Part shown: one piece after another, positions 18,075 to 26,412 of the stretch | Numbering within the stretch: the stretch's first letter is position 1 | How the letters are laid out: every line of letters begins with the position of its first letter | Assembly (NCBI GenBank): GCA_016869145.1 | Contig: VGEU01000012.1 | Span: 1-54,250 of the forward strand | Reading direction: 5' to 3' | Length of the DNA: 54,250 nucleotides | From: Alphaproteobacteria bacterium | GTDB lineage: Bacteria > Pseudomonadota > Alphaproteobacteria > MPNO01 > VGEU01 | Notes under the pieces: model-generated | The model's input: the letters and a program-made list of their open reading frames with translations, nothing else | Databases searched by the model: none | Told to the model about the DNA's origin: nothing | Made by a program: the position numbers and the translations under genes

Positions 18075-18558
18075 GGGTGCCGCCGCATTGCGGGCAGAGG
18101 CCCGCGATCTCGATCGTCTGCCGCTCGACCGTGAAGCCGAGGCCGCGCGCCTTGCGCGCCACGGTGCGCGCGATCTCGCCGTCGTTGAGCTCGGCGACGG
18201 CGCTGCATTTGCGGCAAATGAGGAACTGGCCGACATGCGGGTTGCGCGGCCCGGCGCAGCCGACATAGGCGTTGAGCGACTCGATCCGGTGCACGAGCCG
18301 GTTCGCGATCAGGAAATCGAGCGCGCGGTAGACGGTCGGCGGCGCAGCCCGGCGCCGCTCGGCGCGCAGATCCTCGAGGAGGTCGTAGGCACGGACCGGC
18401 TGGTGCCTCGACCACACGAGCTCGAGCACGCGACGGCGGAGCGCGGTCAGCCGGAGGCCCTTCTCGGCGCACAGCGCCTCGGCGGTGGCGAGCGCGTCAT
18501 CGGTGCAGCGGCCATGATCGTGGACGCCGCGGAAGGTGGACAGGACATCACCGGCCAT
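18064..18558 (-). CDS. zur: Zinc uptake regulator Zur (Fur family)
   Basis: Zinc-sensing repressor, 164 aa. A winged-helix N-terminal part carries [20 protein letters not shown] and [13 protein letters not shown], the Fur-family recognition region. The dimerisation part has [13 protein letters not shown] and a second CxxC pair (LCPQC), which form the structural zinc site. It is the first gene of the leftward znuCB-DUF1007-NicO operon and faces znuA across an 80-base gap holding a perfect Zur-box palindrome. It should therefore repress both directions and itself when zinc is plentiful. Confidence 0.94.
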   Translation of the reverse strand: MAGDVLSTFRGVHDHGRCTDDALATAEALCAEKGLRLTALRRRVLELVWSRHQPVRAYDLLEDLRAERRRAAPPTVYRALDFLIANRLVHRIESLNAYVGCAGPRNPHVGQFLICRKCSAVAELNDGEIARTVARKARGLGFTVERQTIEIAGLCPQCGGTRAA

Positions 18559-18588
18559 GGCGTTCCCCGCCCATTTGCAGAGCTATCA

Positions 18589-18603
18589 TGTTATAGTATA
18601 ACA
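18589..18603. promoter_or_regulatory. Zur box (operator) between zur and znuA
   Basis: TGTTATAGTATAACA is a perfect 15-base palindrome around a central G and matches the known GTTATANTATAAC-type Zur operator. It lies 30 bases upstream of the zur ATG and 35 bases upstream of the znuA GTG, in an AT-rich patch that must contain both promoters. Zn-loaded Zur bound here would shut both transcription units. Confidence 0.9.
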
Positions 18604-18638
18604 ACCCACGCCCGCCGTCGCAACGAAGGGAGCTCGAC

Positions 18639-19640
18639 GTGAGTCTACCGCGCCCGAGGACACGCGGCGTCACGCTCGCCGCCTTGTCGATCCTGCTCGC
18701 GCTGGTCGCCGCGCCGGCCGCCGCCACCGCACCCAAGGTGGTGGCGAGCATCGTCCCGGTGCACAGCCTGGTCGCCGCCGTGATGGGCGAGGTCGGCACG
18801 CCCGAGCTCCTGGTCCGCGGCGGCGCCTCGCCGCACTCCTACGCGATGAACCCCTCGGACGCGCGCATGGTCGAGCAGGCCGATGTCATCATCTGGGTCG
18901 GACCGATGCTCGAGAGCTACCTCGACAAGGGGATGCGGAGCCTGCCGCGGCAGACCCGGATCCTCACGCTGACGCGCGAAGCCGGGATCGAGCTCCTCGC
19001 CGGGCGCGAGGGTGGCCCGTGGGATTCGCATGATCACGCGCACGGCCACGGGCACGGCCATGGGCATGGCCACGGGCATGCGCATGGCGGCAAGGGAAAG
19101 AAGGCCGACCCCGTGCTCGAGATGGACCATCATGTCTGGCTCGATCCCGACAATGCGCGCCGCATCGTCGCGCGGATCGCCGCCGTCCTCGCCGAGGCCG
19201 ATCCTGCCAACGCGGCGCGCTATGCCGCCAACGCCGCCGCCGCCGACCGCCGCATCGTCGCGCTCGATGCCTCGATCGCAGCGACGCTCGCCCCTGTCCG
19301 GAGCCAGCCCTTCGTCGTCTTCCACGACGCCTACCAGTATTTCGAGAAGCACTACGGGCTCAACGCGGTCGGCTCGGTCACCGTGTCGCCCGACCGCCAG
19401 CCGTCGGCCAAGCGCCTCAACGCGCTCCGCGCCAAGATCACGCGGCTCGGGGCGCGCTGTGTCTTCGCCGAGCCGCAGTTCGAGCCCGCGCTGGTCCGCA
19501 CCGTGGTCGAGAAGACGAATGCGAGAACGGGCGTCCTCGACCCCGAGGGCACCGCGCTCGCGCCCGGCCCCGAGGCGTGGTTCACGCTGATGCAGGGGCT
19601 CGCGACGTCGCTCGCGGGCTGCCTCGGCACGACGAGTTGA
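18639..19640 (+). CDS. znuA: Zinc ABC transporter substrate-binding protein ZnuA
   Basis: Periplasmic zinc-binding protein, 333 aa. The GTG start at 18639 follows AAGGGAG by 6 bases. The signal peptide ends near residue 30 (APAAATAPKVV). Metal-ligand regions of the family are present: GGASPHSYAM (His66), EMDHHVWLDPDN and FHDAYQYFEKHYG, plus the late acidic EPQFEP. A His-rich loop (residues 131-149, mostly HG repeats) lies at the usual ZnuA position and probably gathers zinc. It is divergent from zur-znuCB with the Zur box between. The stop is 21 bases from the convergent UbiD gene. Confidence 0.95.
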   Translation: MSLPRPRTRGVTLAALSILLALVAAPAAATAPKVVASIVPVHSLVAAVMGEVGTPELLVRGGASPHSYAMNPSDARMVEQADVIIWVGPMLESYLDKGMRSLPRQTRILTLTREAGIELLAGREGGPWDSHDHAHGHGHGHGHGHGHAHGGKGKKADPVLEMDHHVWLDPDNARRIVARIAAVLAEADPANAARYAANAAAADRRIVALDASIAATLAPVRSQPFVVFHDAYQYFEKHYGLNAVGSVTVSPDRQPSAKRLNALRAKITRLGARCVFAEPQFEPALVRTVVEKTNARTGVLDPEGTALAPGPEAWFTLMQGLATSLAGCLGTTS

Positions 19641-19661
19641 GCGCGCGCGTCGGTCGCGCGG

Positions 19662-21329
19662 TCAGAAGTCGGGCAGAATCTTCTTGAGCGCGGCGAAGGT
19701 CAGAAGCTCGCGCTTCTCGTCCGACAGATAGGGGATCCCGATCCCGTACTCGGCCCAGCGCGCCTTGATCTTCGCCTCGAGCGCGGACGGGATCGTGTTG
19801 ACCGGCGGGAAGCGTCGCCCGCCCCAGCCCGGGTTGGGCTCGTACTCCCACGACCGGGTCGCGTCGATCAGGACGCGCGTCCAGAGACCGGTGCCGTATT
19901 TCGGCACGTTGGCCTCCTCGACCGGCGTCGAGGGATCGAGCACCGAGCCGAAGGTCGGCCCGAAGGTGAGGAGCTGGCCTTTGCCGGCGTTGACGCGGAA
20001 CGCGATCGCCCACTCGACCGCCTGCGGGTCGCGGATGTCGATGTCCTCCTCGACCACGGTGACGTTCTTGAAGAACCACTGGCCGGCGCTCGTCCCCCAC
20101 AGCGCGTTCGCCACCTGCTGCGCGTGGCCGCGATAGCGCTTGCGGATCTGGACGATGATGTTGACGCCCGTCGAGACCGGCGGCATCCACACATCGGTGA
20201 CGCCGACGACGCCCGCGTCCTCCAGCATGTTCCACGCGATCGCCGACCACGAATAGCAGCAGAGGAGCGAGTCCTCGCTCGGGAAGCCCGGCCGCGCGCC
20301 CTCGAGCGCGCCGCGGAGCGTCGGGTCGTCGCGGTGGGTGATCGCGGTGACGCGGAGCACCGGCTTGGGCGAGGGCTTGCCGCCGGAATAGCCGGGATAC
20401 TCGGCGAACGGACCTTCCATCGCGAACGTCTTCGGGTCGGGATCGATATAGCCCTCGACCACGATCTCGGCCGAGGCCGGCACCGCGAGCGGCACCGTCT
20501 CGCACGCAACGAGCCTCACCGGCTCGCCCAGGATCGCGCCCATCATGTCCCACTCGCAGACCTGCATCGGGAACGGACTGCCGGCGCAGAACGGCAGCAC
20601 ATCGTGCCAGCCGTGCACGACCGCGACCGGCATCGGCGCGCGGCTCGCGCGGTGCTGGCTGAAATGGTTGCCCCAGCCCTGGCTCGGCACCAGGAGCTTC
20701 CCGATCCGATCGCGACCGAGCACCTGGCCGCGATAGATGCCGATATTGGGACGGTTGGTGCGCGGATCGTGGGTGACGACGCCGCAGTAGGTGTCGAGAA
20801 AGCGTCCGCCGTCGAGCGGGTGCCAGCGCGCGGCGGGGAACTGGCCGAGATCGATGCGCAGGCCTCTGAGAATGTTCTCCTTGACGGGCCCGTTCTTCAC
20901 CATCACCGGCGGGATCGGCTTCCGGTAGGTGTCCTTGAGATGGCGGACGACGGCGCGGTCGGTGGTGTCCGGCAGCAGCCCGAGCACGAGCAGCACCTCG
21001 GCCTTGGTGCCGAGGCCGCAGGTCATCAGCCGCGTGCAGCGCGTCCTGGTGTGGCCCTTGATGGTCTCGAACACGAGCGCGGGTCCGCCGAGGCCGAGAT
21101 TGATCCGCGCCAGCGCGCCGATCTCGTCCTTCCAGTCGACCTCGGCCGAGACGCGGCGGAGAAGCCCGGCGCGGTCGAGATCACGCATCCAACTGCGGAG
21201 CGACGGCGCGTCGGCATCGCTGTCGTCGAGCCATCGCGCCCGCGTCGAGGTCGCACGGCGACCGCGCGGGGCGGCTACGCGCGCCTTGCCGCGGGCGGTC
21301 TTCGCCTTGGAACGGACGCTGCCGGCCAT
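19662..21329 (-). CDS. UbiD-family prFMN-dependent decarboxylase
   Basis: Predicted reversible (de)carboxylase of aromatic or alpha,beta-unsaturated acids using prenylated FMN, 555 aa. The family's Arg is in NIGIYRGQVLGRD (R200), and its two glutamates are in MEGPFAEYPGYSGG (E305, E310), the Arg-Glu-Glu set of UbiD/Fdc1. Other UbiD blocks are present (VFETIKGH, WHPLDGGRF). The ATG at 21329 is preferred because AGGAG lies 6 bases before it; an ATG two codons earlier touches the Shine-Dalgarno. A Lys/Arg-rich extension of about 35 residues precedes the domain. No UbiX flavin prenyltransferase is in the window, so the cofactor must come from elsewhere. It could serve aromatic catabolism rather than ubiquinone synthesis. 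Confidence 0.9.
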   Translation of the reverse strand: MAGSVRSKAKTARGKARVAAPRGRRATSTRARWLDDSDADAPSLRSWMRDLDRAGLLRRVSAEVDWKDEIGALARINLGLGGPALVFETIKGHTRTRCTRLMTCGLGTKAEVLLVLGLLPDTTDRAVVRHLKDTYRKPIPPVMVKNGPVKENILRGLRIDLGQFPAARWHPLDGGRFLDTYCGVVTHDPRTNRPNIGIYRGQVLGRDRIGKLLVPSQGWGNHFSQHRASRAPMPVAVVHGWHDVLPFCAGSPFPMQVCEWDMMGAILGEPVRLVACETVPLAVPASAEIVVEGYIDPDPKTFAMEGPFAEYPGYSGGKPSPKPVLRVTAITHRDDPTLRGALEGARPGFPSEDSLLCCYSWSAIAWNMLEDAGVVGVTDVWMPPVSTGVNIIVQIRKRYRGHAQQVANALWGTSAGQWFFKNVTVVEEDIDIRDPQAVEWAIAFRVNAGKGQLLTFGPTFGSVLDPSTPVEEANVPKYGTGLWTRVLIDATRSWEYEPNPGWGGRRFPPVNTIPSALEAKIKARWAEYGIGIPYLSDEKRELLTFAALKKILPDF

Positions 21330-21398
21330 CGTCATCTCCTGGTTGCGCGCCGCACTATAGCGAGGGCGGCGGGCGGGTGACCATGGCCGGCGCGCCGC

Positions 21399-21908
21399 TC
21401 AGTGCCGGTGCTGGTGATGGTGCTGGTGCGCGGGCGGCGCCGAGGCAGCGACGGGTTGCACCTCGACCTCGAGCGTCACCGATCCCGCCTTGTCGAAGGT
21501 GAGGGTGAGCGGGAACCTGTCGCCCGCCTTGAGGGGCGCCTTGAGGCCGATCAGCATGACGTGGAGCCCGCCCGGCGCGAGCTTCACCTCCTTGCCGGGC
21601 GCGAGATCGATCGCCGGCACTTTTCGCATCCGCATCACGTCGCCGTCGCGGATATGGGTGTGGAGCTCGACCGTCGCGGCGGCCGGACTGGCCGCGGAAA
21701 CGAGCTTGTCCGGCTGACCGCCGCCGTTCCTGATCTCGAGATAGGCCGCGCCGGCCTTGCCGGCGGTGGCGCGCGCCCAGGCGTGTCCGATCTGGAGCGG
21801 CCCTAGCCGGGTCTCGTGCGCCCCCGCAGCCGTCCCGGTCGCGAACGTCGCGAGCGTCGCAAACGCCGCAAAGGCCGCCCCGAGCGCGGCGCTGCGTAAT
21901 GTCCTCAT
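21399..21908 (-). CDS. PCuAC-family periplasmic copper chaperone
   Basis: Exported Cu(I)-binding protein, 169 aa. The signal peptide ends near residue 30, before AHETRLGPLQIGHAWARAT. The copper-site pattern of the family is present: HTHIRDGDVMRMRKV, then GGLHVMLIGL. The tail is His-rich (HQHHHQHRH), which may add a metal site. The ATG at 21906-21908 follows GAGGAC; longer frames to 21986 add no signal-like sequence. PCuAC proteins deliver copper to cytochrome c oxidase, normally with a Sco partner that is not in this window. It lies 41 bases after the VOC gene in the same direction. Confidence 0.9.
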   Translation of the reverse strand: MRTLRSAALGAAFAAFATLATFATGTAAGAHETRLGPLQIGHAWARATAGKAGAAYLEIRNGGGQPDKLVSAASPAAATVELHTHIRDGDVMRMRKVPAIDLAPGKEVKLAPGGLHVMLIGLKAPLKAGDRFPLTLTFDKAGSVTLEVEVQPVAASAPPAHQHHHQHRH

Positions 21909-21949
21909 GATGTCCTCGATGATGGGATCGTAATGGGATCGGCCGCGGA

Positions 21950-22456
21950 TCAGCGCCATCCCTCGCGGCGTTTGCGCTCGGTCCACGCCGCGAGCATCGG
22001 GCCGGCCTCGTTCTCCTGCGCCGTCGCCTCGGCCGCGTTCGTCGTCCGCGTCGTGAGCTCGAGCCGATGCCCGCTCGGATCGCGGAAATAGATCGACTTG
22101 CAGAAGCCGTGATCGGTCGGGCCGAGGACGTCGATGCCGCAGGATTTGAGCCGCGCCTTACCCGCCATCAGCGCCGTCTCGTCGGCGACCTCGAGCGCGA
22201 GATGCTGCACCCAGTCGGGCGTGTTGGGATCGCTGCCCATCGGCGGCGAGACGGGAACCTCGAAGAACGCGATGTAGCTGCCGTCGGCCATCTCGAAGAA
22301 GAGATGGAAATGCGGGCTGAACGCACGCATCGACGGCACATGGTCGTTGGTGACGGCGGCGGCGTATTTCATCCCGAGCACGCGGGTGTAGAAATCGTGC
22401 GTCGCGACGGCGTCGACGCAGCGATAGGCGACGTGGTGGAGCTTCCGGAGCAGCAT
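21950..22456 (-). CDS. VOC-family (glyoxalase/bleomycin resistance/dioxygenase) protein
   Basis: Metal-dependent vicinal-oxygen-chelate fold, 168 aa. The first module begins LRKLHHVAYRCVDAVATHDF with a likely metal His. The later part has VQHLALEVADE (His) and IYFRDPSGHRLELTTRT (Glu), the usual ligand positions. The ATG at 22454-22456 follows GAGGT by 5 bases; the longer frame to 22549 overlaps der and is rejected. It sits 40 bases downstream of der. The substrate is unknown; relatives include glyoxalases and ring-cleavage dioxygenases. Confidence 0.85.
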   Translation of the reverse strand: MLLRKLHHVAYRCVDAVATHDFYTRVLGMKYAAAVTNDHVPSMRAFSPHFHLFFEMADGSYIAFFEVPVSPPMGSDPNTPDWVQHLALEVADETALMAGKARLKSCGIDVLGPTDHGFCKSIYFRDPSGHRLELTTRTTNAAEATAQENEAGPMLAAWTERKRREGWR

Positions 22457-22496
22457 GGCGCACCTCAGAGCGGCAGTGTAGCGCGGCGCGGCCCGA

Positions 22497-23882
22497 TCAC
22501 GAAGCCTCGTCGGCGTCGGCGGCGAACGGATTGCGGCCCTTGCGGACATTGATCCGGATCGGGACTCCGGGCAGGTCGAAGCTGTCGCGGAGCCCGTTGA
22601 CGAGATAGCGGAGATAGGAATCCGGCAGCGCGCCCGCGCCGCCCGCGAACAGCGCGAAGGTCGGCGGCCGCGATTTCACCTGCGTCAGATAGCGGAGCCT
22701 GACCCGTCGCCCGCGCACCAGAGGCGGCGGGTGGCGATCCTCGACCGCACCGAGCCAGCGGTTGAGGGGCCCGGTCGCGATGCGCTTCTGCCAGCGTTCG
22801 GCCGCGCCCCAGACCGCGGGCAGGAGCCCATCGAGCCCGCTGCCGCCGAGCGCCGAGACCGTGACGAGCACGACGCCCTGCACCTGCGGCAGTGAATGTC
22901 CGATCCTGCGCCTGATGTCGGCGAGCGTCGCCTTCGGGTCCTTGACGAGATCCCACTTGTTGACGGCGAGCACGAGCGCGCGGCCCTCGCTCTCGACCAT
23001 GCGCGCGATCGTCAGATCCTGCTGCTCGAGCGCGGCGGTGGCGTCCAGGACGACGACGACGACATGCGCGAAGCGGATCGCGCGGAGCGTGTCGCCGACC
23101 GACAGCCGCTCGATGCGCGCGACGACGCGCGGCCGGCGGCGCAGTCCGGCCGTGTCGATCAGCCGGATCGCGCGGCCCTGCCAGATCCAGTCGATCGCGA
23201 TGGCATCGCGCGTGATGCCGGGCTCGGGCCCGGTGATCACCCGCTCCTCGCCGAGGAGGCGGTTGACGAGCGTCGACTTGCCGACATTGGGCCGGCCGAC
23301 GATCGCGAGCTGGAGGGGTCGCCCCTCGGTGCCGAGCGCCGGGCCGTCCTCGGCCTCCTCGTCCGCCGGATCCACCGCCGCCGACGGCGCATCGGGGCGG
23401 AGTGCTGCGATCGCGGCGGCGAGATCGGGCGTGCCATAGCCGTGCTCGGCCGAGAGCGCGATCGGCGCGCCCAGCCCCAGCCCATAGGCCTCGAGCGCGA
23501 GCCTGTCGCTGCCGTCGTCGCACTTGTTGGCGATCAGGATGACGGGCTTCGCCGCGCTCCGGAGATGGTTGGCGAAATGGCGGTCGAGCGGCGTGATCCC
23601 GGCGCGCGCGTCGATGACGAAGAGCGCGATGTCGGCGTCGGCGAGCGCGCGGTCGGTCTGGCGCCGCATCGCGGCCTCGAGCGTGTCGCCCGCGGCGTCC
23701 TCGAGGCCGGCGGTGTCGATCGCGGTGAACTCGATCGCGCCGATCCGCGCCGCGCCCGTCCGCCGGTCGCGCGTCACCCCGGGCGTCGCGTCGACGAGCG
23801 CGACGCGCCGTCCGACCAGACGGTTGAACAGCGTCGACTTGCCGACATTGGGCCGTCCGACGATCGCGACGGTGAACGGCAT
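22497..23882 (-). CDS. der: Ribosome biogenesis GTPase Der (EngA)
   Basis: Double-Era-like GTPase needed for 50S assembly, 461 aa. Two G domains are seen, each with GRPNVGKST (near residues 8 and 200). Each carries DTAGL and a specificity loop (ANKCD in the first, VNKWD in the second), and the C-terminal KH-like domain runs from about residue 370. Between the G domains is an acidic linker (DPADEEAEDGPAL). The start codon overlaps the bamB stop by one base, so bamB and der are probably co-translated. This bamB-der order is common in proteobacteria. Confidence 0.96.
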   Translation of the reverse strand: MPFTVAIVGRPNVGKSTLFNRLVGRRVALVDATPGVTRDRRTGAARIGAIEFTAIDTAGLEDAAGDTLEAAMRRQTDRALADADIALFVIDARAGITPLDRHFANHLRSAAKPVILIANKCDDGSDRLALEAYGLGLGAPIALSAEHGYGTPDLAAAIAALRPDAPSAAVDPADEEAEDGPALGTEGRPLQLAIVGRPNVGKSTLVNRLLGEERVITGPEPGITRDAIAIDWIWQGRAIRLIDTAGLRRRPRVVARIERLSVGDTLRAIRFAHVVVVVLDATAALEQQDLTIARMVESEGRALVLAVNKWDLVKDPKATLADIRRRIGHSLPQVQGVVLVTVSALGGSGLDGLLPAVWGAAERWQKRIATGPLNRWLGAVEDRHPPPLVRGRRVRLRYLTQVKSRPPTFALFAGGAGALPDSYLRYLVNGLRDSFDLPGVPIRINVRKGRNPFAADADEAS

Positions 23883-25213
23883 CAGCGCAGCGCGACGAGG
23901 TCCGCGCCGTCGGTGAGCACGAAAACGGTTTCGCCGGCGACGATCGGCGGCAGCAGGACCGGGCCGGAGACCCGGATGCGCCCGAGCGCATCGCCGCTAT
24001 AGGGCGAGAACGACCAGACCTCGCCGTTCGAGCCGGCGACGATCAGCCGGTCGCCGACCAGAAGCGGTCCGGTCCAGACGATCGGTCGGCGCTTCCGCCG
24101 CTCGTCGGCGAAGCGCTGCAGCGTCTGCACCCAGCGCACCCGCCCGTCGGCGCGCGCGAGGCAGACGAGCTCGCCCGCCGAGGAGACCACGTAGACGAAA
24201 TCACCCGCCACCCACGGCATGTTCGTGCCGCCGATGCCCTGCTCCCACAGACGGTTGCCGGTGCGGAGATCGATCGCGACCATGCGCCCGGAGTGGCTGA
24301 CGACGAAGACGCGCCCGCGGTCGATCACCGGATGGCCGCGGATATGGGCGAGCGCGGAGACGGGATCGGTCTGGCGCACCGCCGACAGCGCTTCGGTCCA
24401 GACCACGCGCCCGTTCTCGACCCGGAGCGCAGCGACCTCGCCGGAGGAGAACGGCGCGACGACGACGTCGGAGTCCGCCGCGGGGCTGGCTCCGCCGAGA
24501 AGGCCCGCGGTTTCGGCGATGCCGGTGTTCGACCACAGGAGCCGGCCATCGTCGGCGGCGAGCGCGGTGAGCTGGTTGGCGATGTTGACGACGTAGATGC
24601 GCTCGCCCAGCACCGTCGGCGCGGCGCGCATCGGGCCGCCGGCCGTCCGCCGCCACACCTCCTCGCCGGTCGCCGCGTCGAGCGCGATGACGAAGCCGAA
24701 GCCGGTGGTGACGAAGAGCCGTCCGCCCGCGACCGCGATGCCGCCACCGAGAATGCCGTCGTCGTCGTTGCGGGGCGCCAGCGGGCGGCGCCAGATCTGG
24801 CGTCCGGTCGCGGCGTCGAAGGCGCGGGCCTCAGCGCGGACGTCGAGCGTGAACACCCGGCCGTCCGCGACGACGGGCTGGGCGAGGAGCTGGGTGTCGC
24901 CGGACGCACCGCGTCCGATGTCGGTGCGCCACAGCCGCTCGAGCCGGCCGCTCGCCTCGGGGTGCTGGAGCGCGTGGCTCGCGATGCCGCCGGCCTGCGG
25001 CCAGTCGGCGTTGGGCTCGGGCCGCGGCAGGCTGACGCGGAGATCGGCGAGCTGCGGATCGGCATCGACGCGACGATCGAGAGCGAGCACCGGGATGCGC
25101 TCGCCCGGGAGCGGCGGCGGCTTGTAGCCCTGGAAGACGTCGTCGAAGGTCGAGCACGCGGCGAGCGCGCCGCCGGCGGCGAGGACCAGGACGATGGTGC
25201 GGAGGCGGCGCAT
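23882..25213 (-). CDS. bamB: Outer-membrane assembly lipoprotein BamB
   Basis: Beta-propeller lipoprotein of the BAM complex that inserts outer-membrane proteins, 443 aa. The lipobox is GALAACSTF, with the lipid-modified Cys at residue 20. PQQ-like propeller repeats follow, for example DAATGRQIWRRPL, DAATGEEVWRRTA, ADDGRLLWSNTG and LRTGNRLWEQGIG. It is 12 bases downstream of the YfgM-like gene and overlaps der by one base. The three genes form the common yfgM-bamB-der arrangement of envelope and ribosome biogenesis functions. Confidence 0.94.
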   Translation of the reverse strand: MRRLRTIVLVLAAGGALAACSTFDDVFQGYKPPPLPGERIPVLALDRRVDADPQLADLRVSLPRPEPNADWPQAGGIASHALQHPEASGRLERLWRTDIGRGASGDTQLLAQPVVADGRVFTLDVRAEARAFDAATGRQIWRRPLAPRNDDDGILGGGIAVAGGRLFVTTGFGFVIALDAATGEEVWRRTAGGPMRAAPTVLGERIYVVNIANQLTALAADDGRLLWSNTGIAETAGLLGGASPAADSDVVVAPFSSGEVAALRVENGRVVWTEALSAVRQTDPVSALAHIRGHPVIDRGRVFVVSHSGRMVAIDLRTGNRLWEQGIGGTNMPWVAGDFVYVVSSAGELVCLARADGRVRWVQTLQRFADERRKRRPIVWTGPLLVGDRLIVAGSNGEVWSFSPYSGDALGRIRVSGPVLLPPIVAGETVFVLTDGADLVALR

Positions 25214-25225
25214 GCGGCCTGTCGC

Positions 25226-25876
25226 TCAGCCGCCGAGCGAGAAGAGTAGCTCGGTCGCCCGCGCGCGGAGCCCCTCCGGCGCCTCGAGGTCGTCGGCGAG
25301 GCGCTGCAGATGGCCGCGCGCCGCCGCCTGATCACCGGCGCGGAGCGCGAGGATCGCCATCAGCTCGAGCGCCGACGACCGCCATGCGCCGCGACCCTCG
25401 GCCAAGGGCGCGAGGCGGCCGATCAGGACGCGCGGGTCGGCGCTCGCGTCGTCGACGCGGAGCTGGACCGATTGCAGGAGGGCGAGCCGGCGGAGCGGGT
25501 CCTCGATGCGCGTATCGGCCGAGATCGCCTCATACGCGGCGGCCGCGCCCGCGAGATCGCCGAGGCGGACCTGCATCCCGGCCTCCTGCAGGCAGGCGAG
25601 CCCGGCATAGCCGGTCGAAGCCTCGCGGGCAATCGCGGCGAAGAGGTCGCGCGCCTCCTTGTGCTTGCCCTCGCGCACCAGCTCGAGGGCGGCACCGTAG
25701 CGGGCGCTGTCGGCGAGGCGCTGGCTGGCACGGTATTGCTGCCAGCCCTGGTAGCCGGCGACGGCGAGGACGATCAGGACCGCGAACGCGAGGACGAACT
25801 TGCCATACTGCTTCCACAGCTTGGCGGCGCGGTCCTGCCGCAATTCCTCGTCGATTTCGCGAAAGATGTCTGCCAC
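25226..25876 (-). CDS. YfgM-like membrane-anchored TPR protein
   Basis: Single-pass inner-membrane protein, 216 aa. A short cytoplasmic part (DIFREIDEELRQDRAAKLW) leads to a transmembrane helix at about residues 26-44. A periplasmic alpha-helical region resembling tetratricopeptide repeats follows. The start taken is the GTG at 25874-25876, because the conserved ADIFREIDEEL begins there; the longer frame to 26059 reads through the intergenic region. It is followed 12 bases later by bamB. In E. coli YfgM cooperates with PpiD at the SecYEG exit; the same role is inferred here. Confidence 0.87.
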   Translation of the reverse strand: MADIFREIDEELRQDRAAKLWKQYGKFVLAFAVLIVLAVAGYQGWQQYRASQRLADSARYGAALELVREGKHKEARDLFAAIAREASTGYAGLACLQEAGMQVRLGDLAGAAAAYEAISADTRIEDPLRRLALLQSVQLRVDDASADPRVLIGRLAPLAEGRGAWRSSALELMAILALRAGDQAAARGHLQRLADDLEAPEGLRARATELLFSLGG

Positions 25877-26036
25877 GAACGGCCGCCCCGGCTGCGAGGG
25901 CGCCACCATACAGGCGCCGCCCCCCCGAATCAAACTGCCCCCCGCCCGCGGCCGGCCGCCGCCGGGCGTCTGGACGCTGGTCTTGAAATGGGGAATCATT
26001 TGAGGAAAACGACAGTCGGGGGAAGGCTGGACGACG

Positions 26037-26378
26037 ATGATGTCCAACGTAATCCGCATGGGCCATCAGGCTGCCGCGCGCCGGGTGGTCGCCTTCAATC
26101 GACGGGAGCTGAGCCAGATGCTCTCGATCTACAGCGATCGGGTCATGCGCGGCGAATGGCGGGACTATGCGATCGACCACGGGCCCGCGGTCGCCTCGTT
26201 CTCGATCTACCGGGATTCGACCAACGGGCCGATCTACACGATCGTCAAATACCCGCCCGGAAGCCAGCGCAAGGGCGACTTCATGGTCAAGAGCGGGCCG
26301 TCGACATTGCGGCGCGGCTCGACGCTCGCCGATGTGCTGACGGTGTTCCGCCCGGCGCTCCGCCTCCTCACCACCTGA
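26037..26378 (+). CDS. DUF2794 domain protein
   Basis: Small conserved alphaproteobacterial protein, 113 aa, of unknown function. It matches the remembered DUF2794 pattern: FNRRELSQMLSIYSDRVMRG, then EWRDYAIDHGPAVASFSIYR, a YTIVKYP-type strand and an RRGSTLADVL helix near the end. There is no signal peptide or membrane segment, so it is probably cytoplasmic. It is divergent from the YfgM-bamB-der operon across 160 bases and converges on the 2OG oxygenase with a 34-base gap containing a GC hairpin (26384-26405). Confidence 0.85.
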   Translation: MMSNVIRMGHQAAARRVVAFNRRELSQMLSIYSDRVMRGEWRDYAIDHGPAVASFSIYRDSTNGPIYTIVKYPPGSQRKGDFMVKSGPSTLRRGSTLADVLTVFRPALRLLTT

Positions 26379-26383
26379 ACGGA

Positions 26384-26405
26384 CCGCCGCGGCGCCGGAC
26401 GGCGG
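26384..26405. terminator. GC-rich hairpin between convergent genes
   Basis: CCGCCG (26384-26389) and CGGCGG (26400-26405) form a perfect 6-bp stem around a 10-base loop between the stop codons of the DUF2794 gene and the 2OG oxygenase. There is no T-run on either side, so intrinsic termination is uncertain. Confidence 0.3.
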
Positions 26406-26412
26406 CCCCGCC

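Noticed and set aside
19021-19095. Short repeated GGCCAC/CATGGG units that could pass for a CRISPR or minisatellite
   Set aside because: They encode the His-rich loop of ZnuA in frame; there are no spacers or repeat-spacer periodicity.
19642-19659. CGCGCG...CGCGCG dyad between znuA and the UbiD gene
   Set aside because: The arms are self-complementary simple sequence and there is no T-run, so a terminator call is not supported.
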